From an uncultured Eubacteriales bacterium (lineage in GTDB: Bacteria; Bacillota; Clostridia; Peptostreptococcales; Anaerovoracaceae), in the NCBI GenBank assembly GCA_902774265.1, contig CACYHR010000023.1, positions 1 through 37,530 on the forward strand: a stretch of 37,530 nucleotides of DNA, written 5' to 3'. A program made the translations under genes and the position numbers. This document shows, piece after piece, positions 7,516-15,717 of this stretch. The notes under the pieces are model-generated. The model worked only from the letters and a program-made list of their open reading frames with translations. It did not search any database and was not told where the DNA came from. Numbering within the stretch: position 1 is the stretch's first letter; every line of letters begins with the position of its first letter.

Positions 7516-10191
7516 ATGAAAAAAGTTATACTAATTGACGGTAACAGTTTATTGTTCAGGGCGTATTTTGCGATGCGCCCTATGGTCACATCCAAAGGCA
7601 TTCACACCCAGGGCGTGTTTGCCTTTATTAATATGCTTAACAGGATAATCAGGGATTATGAGCCGGATTATATGGCTGTCGCCTTTGATATGAAGGAAAA
7701 GACGTTCAGACATGAACGCTATGACGGATATAAGGCCGGAAGGCAGGCAACGCCTGTAGAGCTCCTGTCCGAGATACCGTGGGTACACCGCGTACTTGAG
7801 GCGATGAATATTGCTGTTCTCGAAAAACCGAGATACGAAGCCGATGATATAGTCGGTACAGTCGCATCAAGAGCTTCGAAGGAAGGATTCAGAACTCTGA
7901 TCATAAGCGGAGATAAGGATGAGCTTCAGCTTGTGAGCGACAGCGTAAGTGTTCTCATCAACAAAAAAGGAATGAGTGAATTTGATCTCTACGATCCGGA
8001 TGCCATGTTCGATAGATACGGCCTCACTCCTTCGCAGTTTATCGATCTCAAAGGTCTGATGGGAGATAAATCGGATAATATTCCGGGCGTTCCGGGTATC
8101 GGCGAAAAAAAGGGAATCGCTCTGCTGACTGAATACGGCAGCATCGAGAATGTGCTTGATAATGCTGACAGCATAAAGGGTAAGATGGGTGAAAATATCC
8201 GCGAAAACATCGAGACGGCCAGACTGTCCAAATGGCTCGCTACGATAGATACTGATGCGCCGGTCGAATTCACATGGGAGGAACTGGAATTCAGGGATCC
8301 CGATATAGATAAGCTGATCGGAGTGTATACCGAGCTTGAATTCAATTCTTTTATAAAAAAACTGCAGGCTGACGGGATTGCAGGATCTGAAGGAGGAGAT
8401 GGAGCTGTTTCTGCCAATGCAGTTGATCTCAGTTCTGCACTAAGCGATGTCAGGCTTATGGATCTCGATAAATTCCTGAATACTGCGGCTAACGGTTCAG
8501 AAGTGTTTATCGAAGCCGCGACCGATAACAGCCATGTCAGGACGCCTGAAATCTCTGCTGTTTCTATGTATTCACCGGCTGATAACACTGCGTGTATCAG
8601 AGATCTGACTCCGCTTGACACCTCCATCGTATTGAAGGCAATAGCGGATAAGGAATTCAGGATATGCGGCAGCAGCCTCGATAAGATCATGTATACGGCT
8701 CTTGCTTCGGGCGGAGTCAGGCTGAATCCGTATTATGATGTCAGGGTCGCTGAATATCTGCTCGATCCGAACAGGCAGAAATACCCGCTCGATAAGCTTT
8801 TGCTGAGGTACTGCAGCTATACTGCATCTGCTGAAGAAACAGCTGTGCTCAATGAAAAGGCTGATGCCGATCTTTCGAAGCTGAGCGGCGATGATTGCCT
8901 CAAAAGAGCGTTCTATTCGGCTGCGGTCAGAGCAGAGCAGGAGAAGGCTCTTGATGAGAAAGAGCTTCGCACTCTTTTTGACGAGTGCGAAATGCCTCTT
9001 GTCGCAACTATCGCAGGAATGGAGACTGCAGGCATCAAGTGCGATCCTGAAGTCCTTAAAAATATCGGCAGTGAGATCACTGCAGGAATAGCGGATAAGG
9101 AAAAAAAGATCTACGAACAGGCCGGCACTGAATTCAATATCAATTCACCTAAACAGCTGGCATCCGTTCTTTTTGAAAAGATGGGGATACCTTACCCGAA
9201 GAATAAAAGCAAAAGCGGCAGCTATTCAACAGCTGCAGATATACTTGACAAACTGAAGGACAGTTATCCGATAGTTGCTGATGTGCTGGAATACCGCAAA
9301 CTTTCCAAACTGAACAGTACGTATGTCGAAGGACTGCTTTCGGTAATAGGAGAGGACGGCAGGGTGCATCCTCATTTCATGCAGACAGTAGCTGCTACAG
9401 GCCGCCTCAGCTGCACGGATCCGAACCTGCAGAATATTCCGATAAGAGATGAGTACGGACGCATGATACGTAAAGCTTTCCCGGCATCGGCACCGGACAT
9501 GTCGTTCACAGGCTCGGATTACTCACAGATCGAGCTCAGGATACTTGCATCACTCAGCGGCGACGAGTCCCTGATCAACGATTTCAAAGCGGGAAAGGAT
9601 ATTCACCGTGCGACCGCATCTCGTGTATTTGATATTCCTGAGAATGAGGTCACGGCTCTTGACAGAACCAGAGCGAAGGCTGTCAATTTCGGAGTGGTGT
9701 ACGGCATGAGCGGATTCGGTCTCGGCGAGAGTCTCAACATAACGAGATCCGAGGGGCAGAAATACATTAACGAATATTTTGCGAAACACGGCGCTGTCAA
9801 GGCTTATCTGGACGGTCTCATTGAGACCGGTGAAAAAGACCGCGAGGTCAGGACATATTACGGCAGAGTCCGCCAAATCCCGGAATTCGCTTCGCGTAAA
9901 TTCATGGAGCGGGAGCTTGCAAAACGTCTTGCAATGAACACTCCTATACAGGGAACGGCGGCTGATATAATAAAGAGAGCCATGAATTCCGTTGCGCATG
10001 AACTCGAGGCAAGAGGTCTTGAATCCAGGCTGATACTGCAGATTCACGACGAACTCATAGTCGAGGGACCTGACAGCGAGACAGAAGCGGTCAGAGAAGT
10101 GCTTGACGAATGTATGAGAGGCGCCGCAGACCTTGTAGTGGATCTGATTTGCGACATACATACCGGCAAGACCTGGTACGATTTGAAGTAA
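7516..10191 (+). CDS. polA: DNA polymerase I
   Basis: The 891-residue protein has all regions of bacterial Pol I. The 5' nuclease domain (about 1-290) shows DGNSLLFRAYFA, RYEADD, SGDKDELQLV and a helix-hairpin-helix GVPGIGEKKG. The polymerase domain has motif A DYSQIELRILA near 668, motif B RTRAKAVNFGVVYG near 717 and motif C QIHDELIVE near 842. The middle region (~300-490), corresponding to the 3'-5' proofreading domain, has lost the usual acidic residues: IEAATD stands where DxE is expected, and YSAAVRA where YxxxD is expected. Proofreading is therefore probably absent, as in several Gram-positive Pol I enzymes. It acts in Okazaki fragment maturation and repair. The gene starts 18 bases after the peptidase stop, and no strong Shine-Dalgarno is seen. 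Confidence 0.97.
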   Translation: MKKVILIDGNSLLFRAYFAMRPMVTSKGIHTQGVFAFINMLNRIIRDYEPDYMAVAFDMKEKTFRHERYDGYKAGRQATPVELLSEIPWVHRVLEAMNIAVLEKPRYEADDIVGTVASRASKEGFRTLIISGDKDELQLVSDSVSVLINKKGMSEFDLYDPDAMFDRYGLTPSQFIDLKGLMGDKSDNIPGVPGIGEKKGIALLTEYGSIENVLDNADSIKGKMGENIRENIETARLSKWLATIDTDAPVEFTWEELEFRDPDIDKLIGVYTELEFNSFIKKLQADGIAGSEGGDGAVSANAVDLSSALSDVRLMDLDKFLNTAANGSEVFIEAATDNSHVRTPEISAVSMYSPADNTACIRDLTPLDTSIVLKAIADKEFRICGSSLDKIMYTALASGGVRLNPYYDVRVAEYLLDPNRQKYPLDKLLLRYCSYTASAEETAVLNEKADADLSKLSGDDCLKRAFYSAAVRAEQEKALDEKELRTLFDECEMPLVATIAGMETAGIKCDPEVLKNIGSEITAGIADKEKKIYEQAGTEFNINSPKQLASVLFEKMGIPYPKNKSKSGSYSTAADILDKLKDSYPIVADVLEYRKLSKLNSTYVEGLLSVIGEDGRVHPHFMQTVAATGRLSCTDPNLQNIPIRDEYGRMIRKAFPASAPDMSFTGSDYSQIELRILASLSGDESLINDFKAGKDIHRATASRVFDIPENEVTALDRTRAKAVNFGVVYGMSGFGLGESLNITRSEGQKYINEYFAKHGAVKAYLDGLIETGEKDREVRTYYGRVRQIPEFASRKFMERELAKRLAMNTPIQGTAADIIKRAMNSVAHELEARGLESRLILQIHDELIVEGPDSETEAVREVLDECMRGAADLVVDLICDIHTGKTWYDLK

Positions 10192-10199
10192 TGTCTGAC

Positions 10200-10271
10200 C
10201 CGCCGAATGCTGATGCGCAGATGTATTTCGTTCATAGATGCATAACGTACCGACGGGTGCTGAATTGATAC
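10200..10271 (+). repeat. Dispersed repeat R2, copy a (upstream of coaE)
   Basis: The copy begins CCGCCGAATGCTGATGCGCA and ends GTGCTGAATTGATAC. It matches at both ends the segment before the L,D-transpeptidase gene (10975-11047) and more loosely the one before hisS (20080-20152). The first ~30 bases form an imperfect palindrome centred on TGCGCA. The end resembles the GTGAATTGTAAC terminus of the larger element at 29978-30220. Confidence 0.6.
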
Positions 10272-10299
10272 GAAAAAGACACAGGGGAGATGAGAGAAA

Positions 10300-10887
10300 A
10301 TGAAAACGATTGCGATAACCGGCGGGATAGGCTCCGGTAAATCAACTGTTACGGATTATCTGATCAGCAGAGGATATACCGTGATAGATGCGGACAGGAT
10401 GTCACGCGAAATGACTTCGGCCGGCGGCAAAGCCATGCCGTATATAATGCAGCATTTCGGTCCGGATTACATCAATGAAGACGGAAGCCTCAACCGCCCG
10501 GCGATGAGGGATCTCGTTTTCAGTCACCCCCGGTACAAGGCTGTTCTTGAGGAGGGCACAACAAAGGTAGTTCTTGAGGATATTGAAAGGATCAAAGCCG
10601 AAAAGTCTGAAGCCGGCGAAAAGGCTCTGTTTTTTGATATCCCGCTGCTCTTTGAGATGCATCAGGAGGACAGGTATGATGAAGTTTGGGTAGTGACTGC
10701 CGATACGGATATTCGCCGGAAGAGGATCATGGAACGTGACAATATGGACTCGTCCATAATTGAACTGATGATAGATTCGCAGGAAGAAGATGATGTGAGG
10801 CTCAGCAGAGCTGACCGCATAATATACAACAACGGCAGCATGGAAGAGCTTTATTCTATTATAAATGAGGCGCTTCAGGCAATCTGA
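10300..10887 (+). CDS. coaE: Dephospho-CoA kinase
   Basis: This enzyme performs the last step of coenzyme A synthesis, phosphorylating the 3'-OH of the ribose of dephospho-CoA. The 195-residue protein starts MKTIAITGGIGSGKST, a P-loop at residues 8-16, followed by DADRMSRE near 31-38, the aspartate region typical of CoaE. FFDIPLLFE near 106 and the lid/adenine region WVVTADTDIRRKRIMERD are also present. The length is that of the family. GGGGAGATGAGAG upstream gives the ribosome site. It follows polA after a 108-base gap that holds repeat R2a; the polA-coaE order is common in Firmicutes. Confidence 0.95.
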   Translation: MKTIAITGGIGSGKSTVTDYLISRGYTVIDADRMSREMTSAGGKAMPYIMQHFGPDYINEDGSLNRPAMRDLVFSHPRYKAVLEEGTTKVVLEDIERIKAEKSEAGEKALFFDIPLLFEMHQEDRYDEVWVVTADTDIRRKRIMERDNMDSSIIELMIDSQEEDDVRLSRADRIIYNNGSMEELYSIINEALQAI

Positions 10888-10974
10888 ACGCCTTAATGCA
10901 AACTCCGCTTCACTTCGGACTGCAGAACTCCAACCGTTCGAACTGCCGCATACCCGTGCATTGCATCTGACACT

Positions 10975-11047
10975 CCGCCGAAAGCTGATACGCAGATTTG
11001 TTTTACTCTTAGATGTATATCACACAGGCTTAGTGCTGAATTGAAAC
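10975..11047 (+). repeat. Dispersed repeat R2, copy b (upstream of the L,D-transpeptidase gene)
   Basis: The copy begins CCGCCGAAAGCTGATACGCA and ends GTGCTGAATTGAAAC, so it aligns end to end with copy a at similar length. It runs over the TTG at 11041 that could otherwise be taken as the start of the next gene, so that TTG is repeat sequence. Confidence 0.55.
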
Positions 11048-11061
11048 AAAAGAAACGCTTA

Positions 11062-12426
11062 ATGAAGAAATTTTTGCTGATTTTACTGGTGTCGATAATC
11101 ATTATAGCCGGGCTGACTTATGGAACAGCCTGGTATTTGTATGGCCGAAATCCCGAAAGGATGCTGCCTTATACGAGTATCAACGGCATCAATGTTTCCG
11201 GTCTTACAGCCGCTGAGGCAGAGAGAAAACTGTCGGGGTATGTCAGAGGCCGGCCGTTCACTTTTAAATATGATAACGATATCTACACGGTGCCTATGGA
11301 TTCGCTGGATTTTGACTATTCCGTCAGGTCCGTTCTTGAATCGAGAACCTATATTGATCCTGTAAGAAGTCTCCTGAGGATAGAAAAGGAGTATAAGATC
11401 CCTATGAATCCTGCTGCTTCGGAGGAGTTTCTGGCCGAGATCAGTAAGCTGCCTCTGTGTGACAACAGGGGCAAGGTGCCGACAGAGGATGCATATGTGG
11501 ATCTCTCCGATTTTCAGTTCCGGACCGTAGAGGAAAAAATAGGAACCGAAGTCGATCCGACGCGCATCAGGGATATTGCGCTTTCGAATATTACAAAGGG
11601 GATTTTTACGGCAACTCTTACAGATGATGACATCGTTGTGCTGCCTGAGCTTGTTGCGGATTCTGATGAATTCAGACAGAGACTCAAATACTGCAAAGAT
11701 AATCTGAATTTCAAACTGGAATATAAGATCGACGGCGAAACAGTACTGATCACGCCTAAAGAAGTCGATAAGATGGTGTCTTACGAAAAGGACAAGCCCG
11801 TTCTGAAGAAGAAAAAAATCAAAAGTTTCGCAACTGATGTTGCGTCTTTTTACAACGAATACAACGAGAATTACGTTTTCACTACCCATGACGACCGGGA
11901 GATAAGTGTAAGGGGCGTCAATTACGGAAAAGTTATAGATAAAAATGGCTTTATCGACGATCTGAGCGAAGCTCTTAAAAAGCAAAAATCCAAAACGATA
12001 AAAATCAACTGGGCCCAGACGACATACAGCGGAGAAAGTGAGATAGGGGACAGCTATATTGAAATTTCCATAGCTCAGCAGCATGTCTGGTGTTATAAGA
12101 ACGGCAAGCTTATCGAAAGCTGCGACTGTGTGACCGGCGCACCGGGACATGATACATCCAGGGGTTTATTTATAATCCAGTATGTGACCGGCCCTACAAC
12201 TCTCAAAGGCAGTAACGGAGACGGCACAAATTATGAAAGCCCGGTCAACTGCTTCATGCCTTTCTACGGAGGCCAGGGACTGCACGGTTCCAATGGCTGG
12301 CGAAAAAAATGGGGAGGCACTATATACCAGACCGATGGATCGCACGGATGTGTCAACTGTCCGGATTCAGCTGCGAAGAAAATCGCAGACAATGTGGGAT
12401 ATGGGTATCCGGTAGTAATTTACTGA
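11062..12426 (+). CDS. L,D-transpeptidase (YkuD domain) with N-terminal membrane anchor
   Basis: The protein has about 454 residues. A single hydrophobic helix (FLLILLVSIIIIAGLTYGTA, residues 4-23) anchors it, with the rest outside the cell. A central region of about 300 residues looks like the PG-binding-4 type domain seen in clostridial L,D-transpeptidases (NGINVSGLTAAEAERKL). The C-terminal ~120 residues are a YkuD catalytic domain with LHGSNGW and SHGCVN near 427-432, Cys430 being the nucleophile. It would make 3-3 crosslinks in peptidoglycan. I prefer ATG 11062: the upstream in-frame TTG at 11041 lies in repeat R2b and neither start has a clear Shine-Dalgarno. An independent promoter is not evident. 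Confidence 0.9.
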   Translation: MKKFLLILLVSIIIIAGLTYGTAWYLYGRNPERMLPYTSINGINVSGLTAAEAERKLSGYVRGRPFTFKYDNDIYTVPMDSLDFDYSVRSVLESRTYIDPVRSLLRIEKEYKIPMNPAASEEFLAEISKLPLCDNRGKVPTEDAYVDLSDFQFRTVEEKIGTEVDPTRIRDIALSNITKGIFTATLTDDDIVVLPELVADSDEFRQRLKYCKDNLNFKLEYKIDGETVLITPKEVDKMVSYEKDKPVLKKKKIKSFATDVASFYNEYNENYVFTTHDDREISVRGVNYGKVIDKNGFIDDLSEALKKQKSKTIKINWAQTTYSGESEIGDSYIEISIAQQHVWCYKNGKLIESCDCVTGAPGHDTSRGLFIIQYVTGPTTLKGSNGDGTNYESPVNCFMPFYGGQGLHGSNGWRKKWGGTIYQTDGSHGCVNCPDSAAKKIADNVGYGYPVVIY

Positions 12427-12521
12427 CGCGCGGCCGGTCAGCTGCATGTACACTATGACTCCGGCTGTTTGACCCGTTTCAGGGAAAAATCGGAAAAAAT
12501 TAAAAAAATTTCAAAAACCCC

Positions 12522-12549
12522 TTGCATTTTATTTTTTCGGTGCTATAAT
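12522..12549 (+). promoter_or_regulatory. Promoter of the tRNA-Leu(GAG) gene
   Basis: TTGCAT (12522-12527) and a perfect TATAAT (12544-12549) are separated by 16 bases, with an A/T-rich stretch upstream like an UP element. Transcription would start about 6 bases before the mature tRNA. Confidence 0.75.
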
Positions 12550-12561
12550 CACAATTGTCGT

Positions 12562-12644
12562 GTGGATGTGGCGGAATTGGCAGACGCGCATGGTTGAGGG
12601 CCATGTGGGCAACCGTGCTGGTTCGAGTCCAGTCATCCACACCA
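12562..12644 (+). tRNA. tRNA-Leu (anticodon GAG)
   Basis: The acceptor stem GTGGATG pairs with CATCCAC, followed by discriminator A and an encoded CCA. The D-arm region reads GGCGGAATTGGCAGACGCG, usual for tRNA-Leu. The anticodon stem CATGG/CCATG encloses loop TTGAGGG, giving anticodon GAG. A long variable arm (class II) precedes the T-arm GGTTCGAGTCC. It reads CUC/CUU codons. A run of T follows at once. Confidence 0.96.
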
Positions 12645-12749
12645 TTTTTTTATCAGAAAATGGTGCGGCAAAAAACGTGTAATAAATCATTAATAACAAT
12701 ATTCACTGACTGATCAAACAGATCACTATTGGAATTAATCTGCCTCTGA

Positions 12750-12836
12750 GCCGGTGTGGCGGAATTGGCAGACGCGCTGGATTCAAAATCCAGTGATGGC
12801 AACATCGTGTGGGTTCGAGCCCCACCACCGGTACCA
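12750..12836 (+). tRNA. tRNA-Leu (anticodon CAA)
   Basis: The acceptor stem GCCGGTG pairs with CACCGGT (a G-U pair at the end), followed by discriminator A and an encoded CCA. The anticodon stem CTGGA/TCCAG encloses TTCAAAA, giving anticodon CAA, which reads UUG. The class II variable arm TGATGGCAACATCG and T-loop TTCGAGC are present. No separate promoter is visible in the 105 bases after the first tRNA, so the two may be cotranscribed. yajC starts 22 bases later and may be read through. Confidence 0.96.
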
Positions 12837-12858
12837 ATTATTTTTACGGGAGGAAAAT

Positions 12859-13251
12859 ATGACACAAAACAATGCAATAATGAACATTGGTTTACTCGTG
12901 GTCTTTATCCTCATGATTTATTTCATGATGATCAGACCTCAGAGAAAAAAGGATAAAGCTGACCGCGAGATGAGAGATAGCCTGAGAGTAGGCGATGAGA
13001 TCATCACTATCGGCGGAGTTGTAGGCAAGGTCGAGAAGATCACCGAGAAAACGGTTGTTATTTCTACCGGAGCCGGCAGAAACAAGATCGAGTTTCTCAA
13101 AACTGCTATAGCTAATGTCAGCAGAACTGAAAGCAGCGCACCGGCACCGAAAAAGGAAGAGCCGGTTGAAGAAAAGGACGATACACGTCCTAACAAGGAT
13201 AAGAAGGTTACTCCTAAGAAGCTGACAAAGAAATCAGATTCCCAGGAGTAG
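12859..13251 (+). CDS. yajC: Preprotein translocase subunit YajC
   Basis: The 130-residue protein begins with a short periplasm-side tail, then one membrane helix (IGLLVVFILMIYFMMIRPQR, about 10-29). RPQRKKDKADREMRDSLRVGDEIITIGGVVGKVEKI follows in the cytoplasmic domain; the RPQ(R/K)K and GDEI.T.GG signatures are diagnostic of YajC. The C-terminal tail is long, charged and low in complexity. YajC associates with SecDF to assist export through SecYEG. GGGAGG lies 6 bases before ATG 12859. An overlapping ORF that starts further upstream runs through tRNA-Leu(CAA) and is not used. secDF follows after a terminator and its own promoter. Confidence 0.95.
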   Translation: MTQNNAIMNIGLLVVFILMIYFMMIRPQRKKDKADREMRDSLRVGDEIITIGGVVGKVEKITEKTVVISTGAGRNKIEFLKTAIANVSRTESSAPAPKKEEPVEEKDDTRPNKDKKVTPKKLTKKSDSQE

Positions 13252-13306
13252 TTCCGTAGATCACATACGGGATTCTGTACGGAAACCGGGTATAGAAAAT
13301 TATACA

Positions 13307-13331
13307 AGACATCCCTTAATGGGATGTCTTT
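13307..13331 (+). terminator. Rho-independent terminator after yajC
   Basis: A perfect 9-bp stem AGACATCCC / GGGATGTCT with a 5-base loop TTAAT is followed by TTTT (the last stem T included). It ends the tRNA-yajC unit. Confidence 0.85.
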
Positions 13332-13335
13332 TCAG

Positions 13336-13364
13336 TTGAAATCTCACACAGAATCAGATACAAT
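13336..13364 (+). promoter_or_regulatory. Promoter of secDF
   Basis: TTGAAA (13336-13341) and TACAAT (13359-13364) are separated by 17 bases and lie directly downstream of the yajC terminator. The placement makes sense as a fresh promoter for secDF. Confidence 0.65.
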
Positions 13365-13431
13365 AGGTTGAATATTTTTTATTAGTGGAAATATGCGCTG
13401 TTTTTTGTTGCGCAAATCTTTGAAAGGTTAA

Positions 13432-15705
13432 TTGGAGAAAATGAAAACAGGTACAAAGAAAATTTTTGCAGTCCTGATTGTCATTCTGCTTGTTGCCTCC
13501 TGGTATGTTTCCATATTCGGGATAGGCAATAAGGTTGGCAATCTCGGCGAACAACTCAAGTACGGCCTCGATATCAACGGCGGTGTTTATGTACTGCTTG
13601 AGGCTGACACAAAAGAAACAGGCACTGAGCTTACTCAGATCATGAACCAGACCAAGAGCGTTCTCGAAAACAGAGTTAACGCCATGGGTATCAGCGAAGC
13701 TCAGGTGTCAATCGAAGGTAACAACAGGATCAGAGTAGAGATGCCTGGTGTTGAAAACGCAGAAGAAGCTATCGAACAAATCGGACGTACAGCACAGCTG
13801 CAGTTCTTCCTGGCTGACGGAACGCTGGCTCTGACAGGAGACGGCATCAGCGATTCGCAGATAGCTACAGATACAAACAACGGCGGATACAAGATCACCA
13901 TTGATTTCACATCAGAGGGAAGCAATCTCTTCGCAGAGGCTACTGAAAAAGCCGTACAGGGCGTAGAAGCAACAATGACTGACGAAGAAGGCAATACAGT
14001 TTCGCCTAATGCTATCGTTATCGCACTTGACGATGAGGTCATTTCCGCTCCTACAGTAAGCGAAAAGATCAATTCAAGATCATGCGAGATCACAAGACCG
14101 GGCGGATTCTCAGAGACAGAGGCTTCGAGCCTTTCCGCTCTGATCAGAGGCGGTGCTCTTCCGGCAAACCTCACTGAGATCAATTCATCCGTACAGACAG
14201 CTACTATCGGTGCCAACGCTCTGACACTCAGTGTTAAGGCCGGTATCATAGGTCTCGGTCTTGTTCTGATACTGATGGTAGCAGTATTCGGAATGCTGGG
14301 TCTTGTTGCCGACCTCGCTCTGCTTCTCTATGTACAGATGGTTCTCTGGATCATGGCAGGCATGGGATCAGTCCTGACACTGCCTGGTATCGCAGGTATC
14401 ATACTGTCGATAGGTATGGCGGTAGACTCCAACGTAATCATCTTCACACGTATCAGAGAAGAAATCACAAAGGGCAAATCCATCAGAGTTGCTGTAGACA
14501 TGGGTTACAAGGCAGCTCTTACAACAGTTATCGACTCTCAGACAACAACACTGATTGCAGCATTCGTGCTCTATCTCTTCGGTACAACATCCGTTAAGGG
14601 ATTCGCTCTTACACTGATGATCGGTACTGTAATGAGTATCATCACTGCTGTATTTATCACACAGCTTTACGTCGGTCTGCTGGCAGACAGCAAGAAATTC
14701 GGAACAAACGGAATGTTCGGAATGAAAGCTGACGGCACTCCGAAGGTACATATCAATTTCAATCTGAGATTCATCGAGAACAGAAAGAAATTCTTTGCTA
14801 TCAGCGCATGTGTAATCATCATCGGTCTCGGATTCGCAGTGGTAAGAGGATTCAACTACGGTATCGATTTCACCGGCGGTACGATGATGCAGATCGAGCT
14901 CGGACAGGAAGTCAGCACAGACGAGGTAAAGGATGTTATCGCTCAGTATGACCTTGACCCGACAATCGTTTATGCATCGGATAACCACTCACAGATAATC
15001 ATCAAGACCATCAAGGACCTCAAGTCTGCTGAGAGAACAGAAGTAGTAAATACACTTCAGGAAAAATACGGATTTGACGACAGCGACGTACTCGCATCTG
15101 AGGAATTCGGACCGACAGTAGGTAAGGATCTGAGACAAAACGCTATCAAGTCCATACTGATCGCTGCTGTCGTAATGCTGATATACATCAGATTCAGATT
15201 CAAGAACTGGCAGTACGGTCTCTCTGCTATTGCAGGACTTGCACACGATATACTGGTAACTCTGTCGATCTATGCGATATTCCGCATAACCATCAACAAC
15301 CCGTTCATCGCAGGTATTCTGACAGTAGTAGGTTACTCGATCAACGATACTATCGTAGTATTCGACAGAATCAGAGAGAACAGCAAGTTCTTCAAGCGTA
15401 AGCAGGGCATCGAGCTTATCGACACAAGTATCAATCAGACTCTGTCGAGATCTCTGATGACATCGCTGACAACACTGGTTGTAATGCTGCCGCTGTTCTT
15501 CATGGCAAGCTCGGAACTGAGAGCATTCCTCATTCCGCTGATGATCGGTGTATTCGTCGGTACATATTCATCGATATTCCTCTGCAGCCCTGTATTCTAT
15601 GAGCTGACTAAAAAAGAAGGAATATCCAAATACGAAGCTAATCAGATGAAAGCACAGAAAAACAAAAACACTAAGAAGAGAGAAGACGAGGGAATCGTCA
15701 AATAA
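13432..15705 (+). CDS. secDF: Protein translocase SecD-SecF fusion
   Basis: The 757-residue membrane protein carries SecD and SecF in one chain, as in Bacillus. The SecD half has one N-terminal helix, GLDINGGVYVLLEAD near 45, a short extracellular P1 region, and five further helices with the conserved AVDSNVIIFTRIREE. The SecF half begins with a helix near 460, GIDFTGGTMMQIE near 477, and ends with SINDTIVVFDRIREN and a charged tail. SecDF uses the proton gradient to pull preproteins out of SecYEG. Start choice is uncertain: TTG 13432 has AAAGG only 4 bases upstream, while ATG 13441 has GGAG only 3 bases upstream. Residue numbers use the TTG. The function is certain from the conserved motifs. 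Confidence 0.96.
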   Translation: MEKMKTGTKKIFAVLIVILLVASWYVSIFGIGNKVGNLGEQLKYGLDINGGVYVLLEADTKETGTELTQIMNQTKSVLENRVNAMGISEAQVSIEGNNRIRVEMPGVENAEEAIEQIGRTAQLQFFLADGTLALTGDGISDSQIATDTNNGGYKITIDFTSEGSNLFAEATEKAVQGVEATMTDEEGNTVSPNAIVIALDDEVISAPTVSEKINSRSCEITRPGGFSETEASSLSALIRGGALPANLTEINSSVQTATIGANALTLSVKAGIIGLGLVLILMVAVFGMLGLVADLALLLYVQMVLWIMAGMGSVLTLPGIAGIILSIGMAVDSNVIIFTRIREEITKGKSIRVAVDMGYKAALTTVIDSQTTTLIAAFVLYLFGTTSVKGFALTLMIGTVMSIITAVFITQLYVGLLADSKKFGTNGMFGMKADGTPKVHINFNLRFIENRKKFFAISACVIIIGLGFAVVRGFNYGIDFTGGTMMQIELGQEVSTDEVKDVIAQYDLDPTIVYASDNHSQIIIKTIKDLKSAERTEVVNTLQEKYGFDDSDVLASEEFGPTVGKDLRQNAIKSILIAAVVMLIYIRFRFKNWQYGLSAIAGLAHDILVTLSIYAIFRITINNPFIAGILTVVGYSINDTIVVFDRIRENSKFFKRKQGIELIDTSINQTLSRSLMTSLTTLVVMLPLFFMASSELRAFLIPLMIGVFVGTYSSIFLCSPVFYELTKKEGISKYEANQMKAQKNKNTKKREDEGIVK

Positions 15706-15717
15706 AAAGTCAAAAAA

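Noticed and set aside
11083-12150. 355-residue minus-strand ORF
   Set aside because: It is antisense to the L,D-transpeptidase gene, whose frame has clear catalytic motifs; no ribosome site or family match.
12754-13251. Longer YajC start at 12754
   Set aside because: The extra residues are the translated tRNA-Leu(CAA) gene; the Shine-Dalgarno supports ATG 12859.
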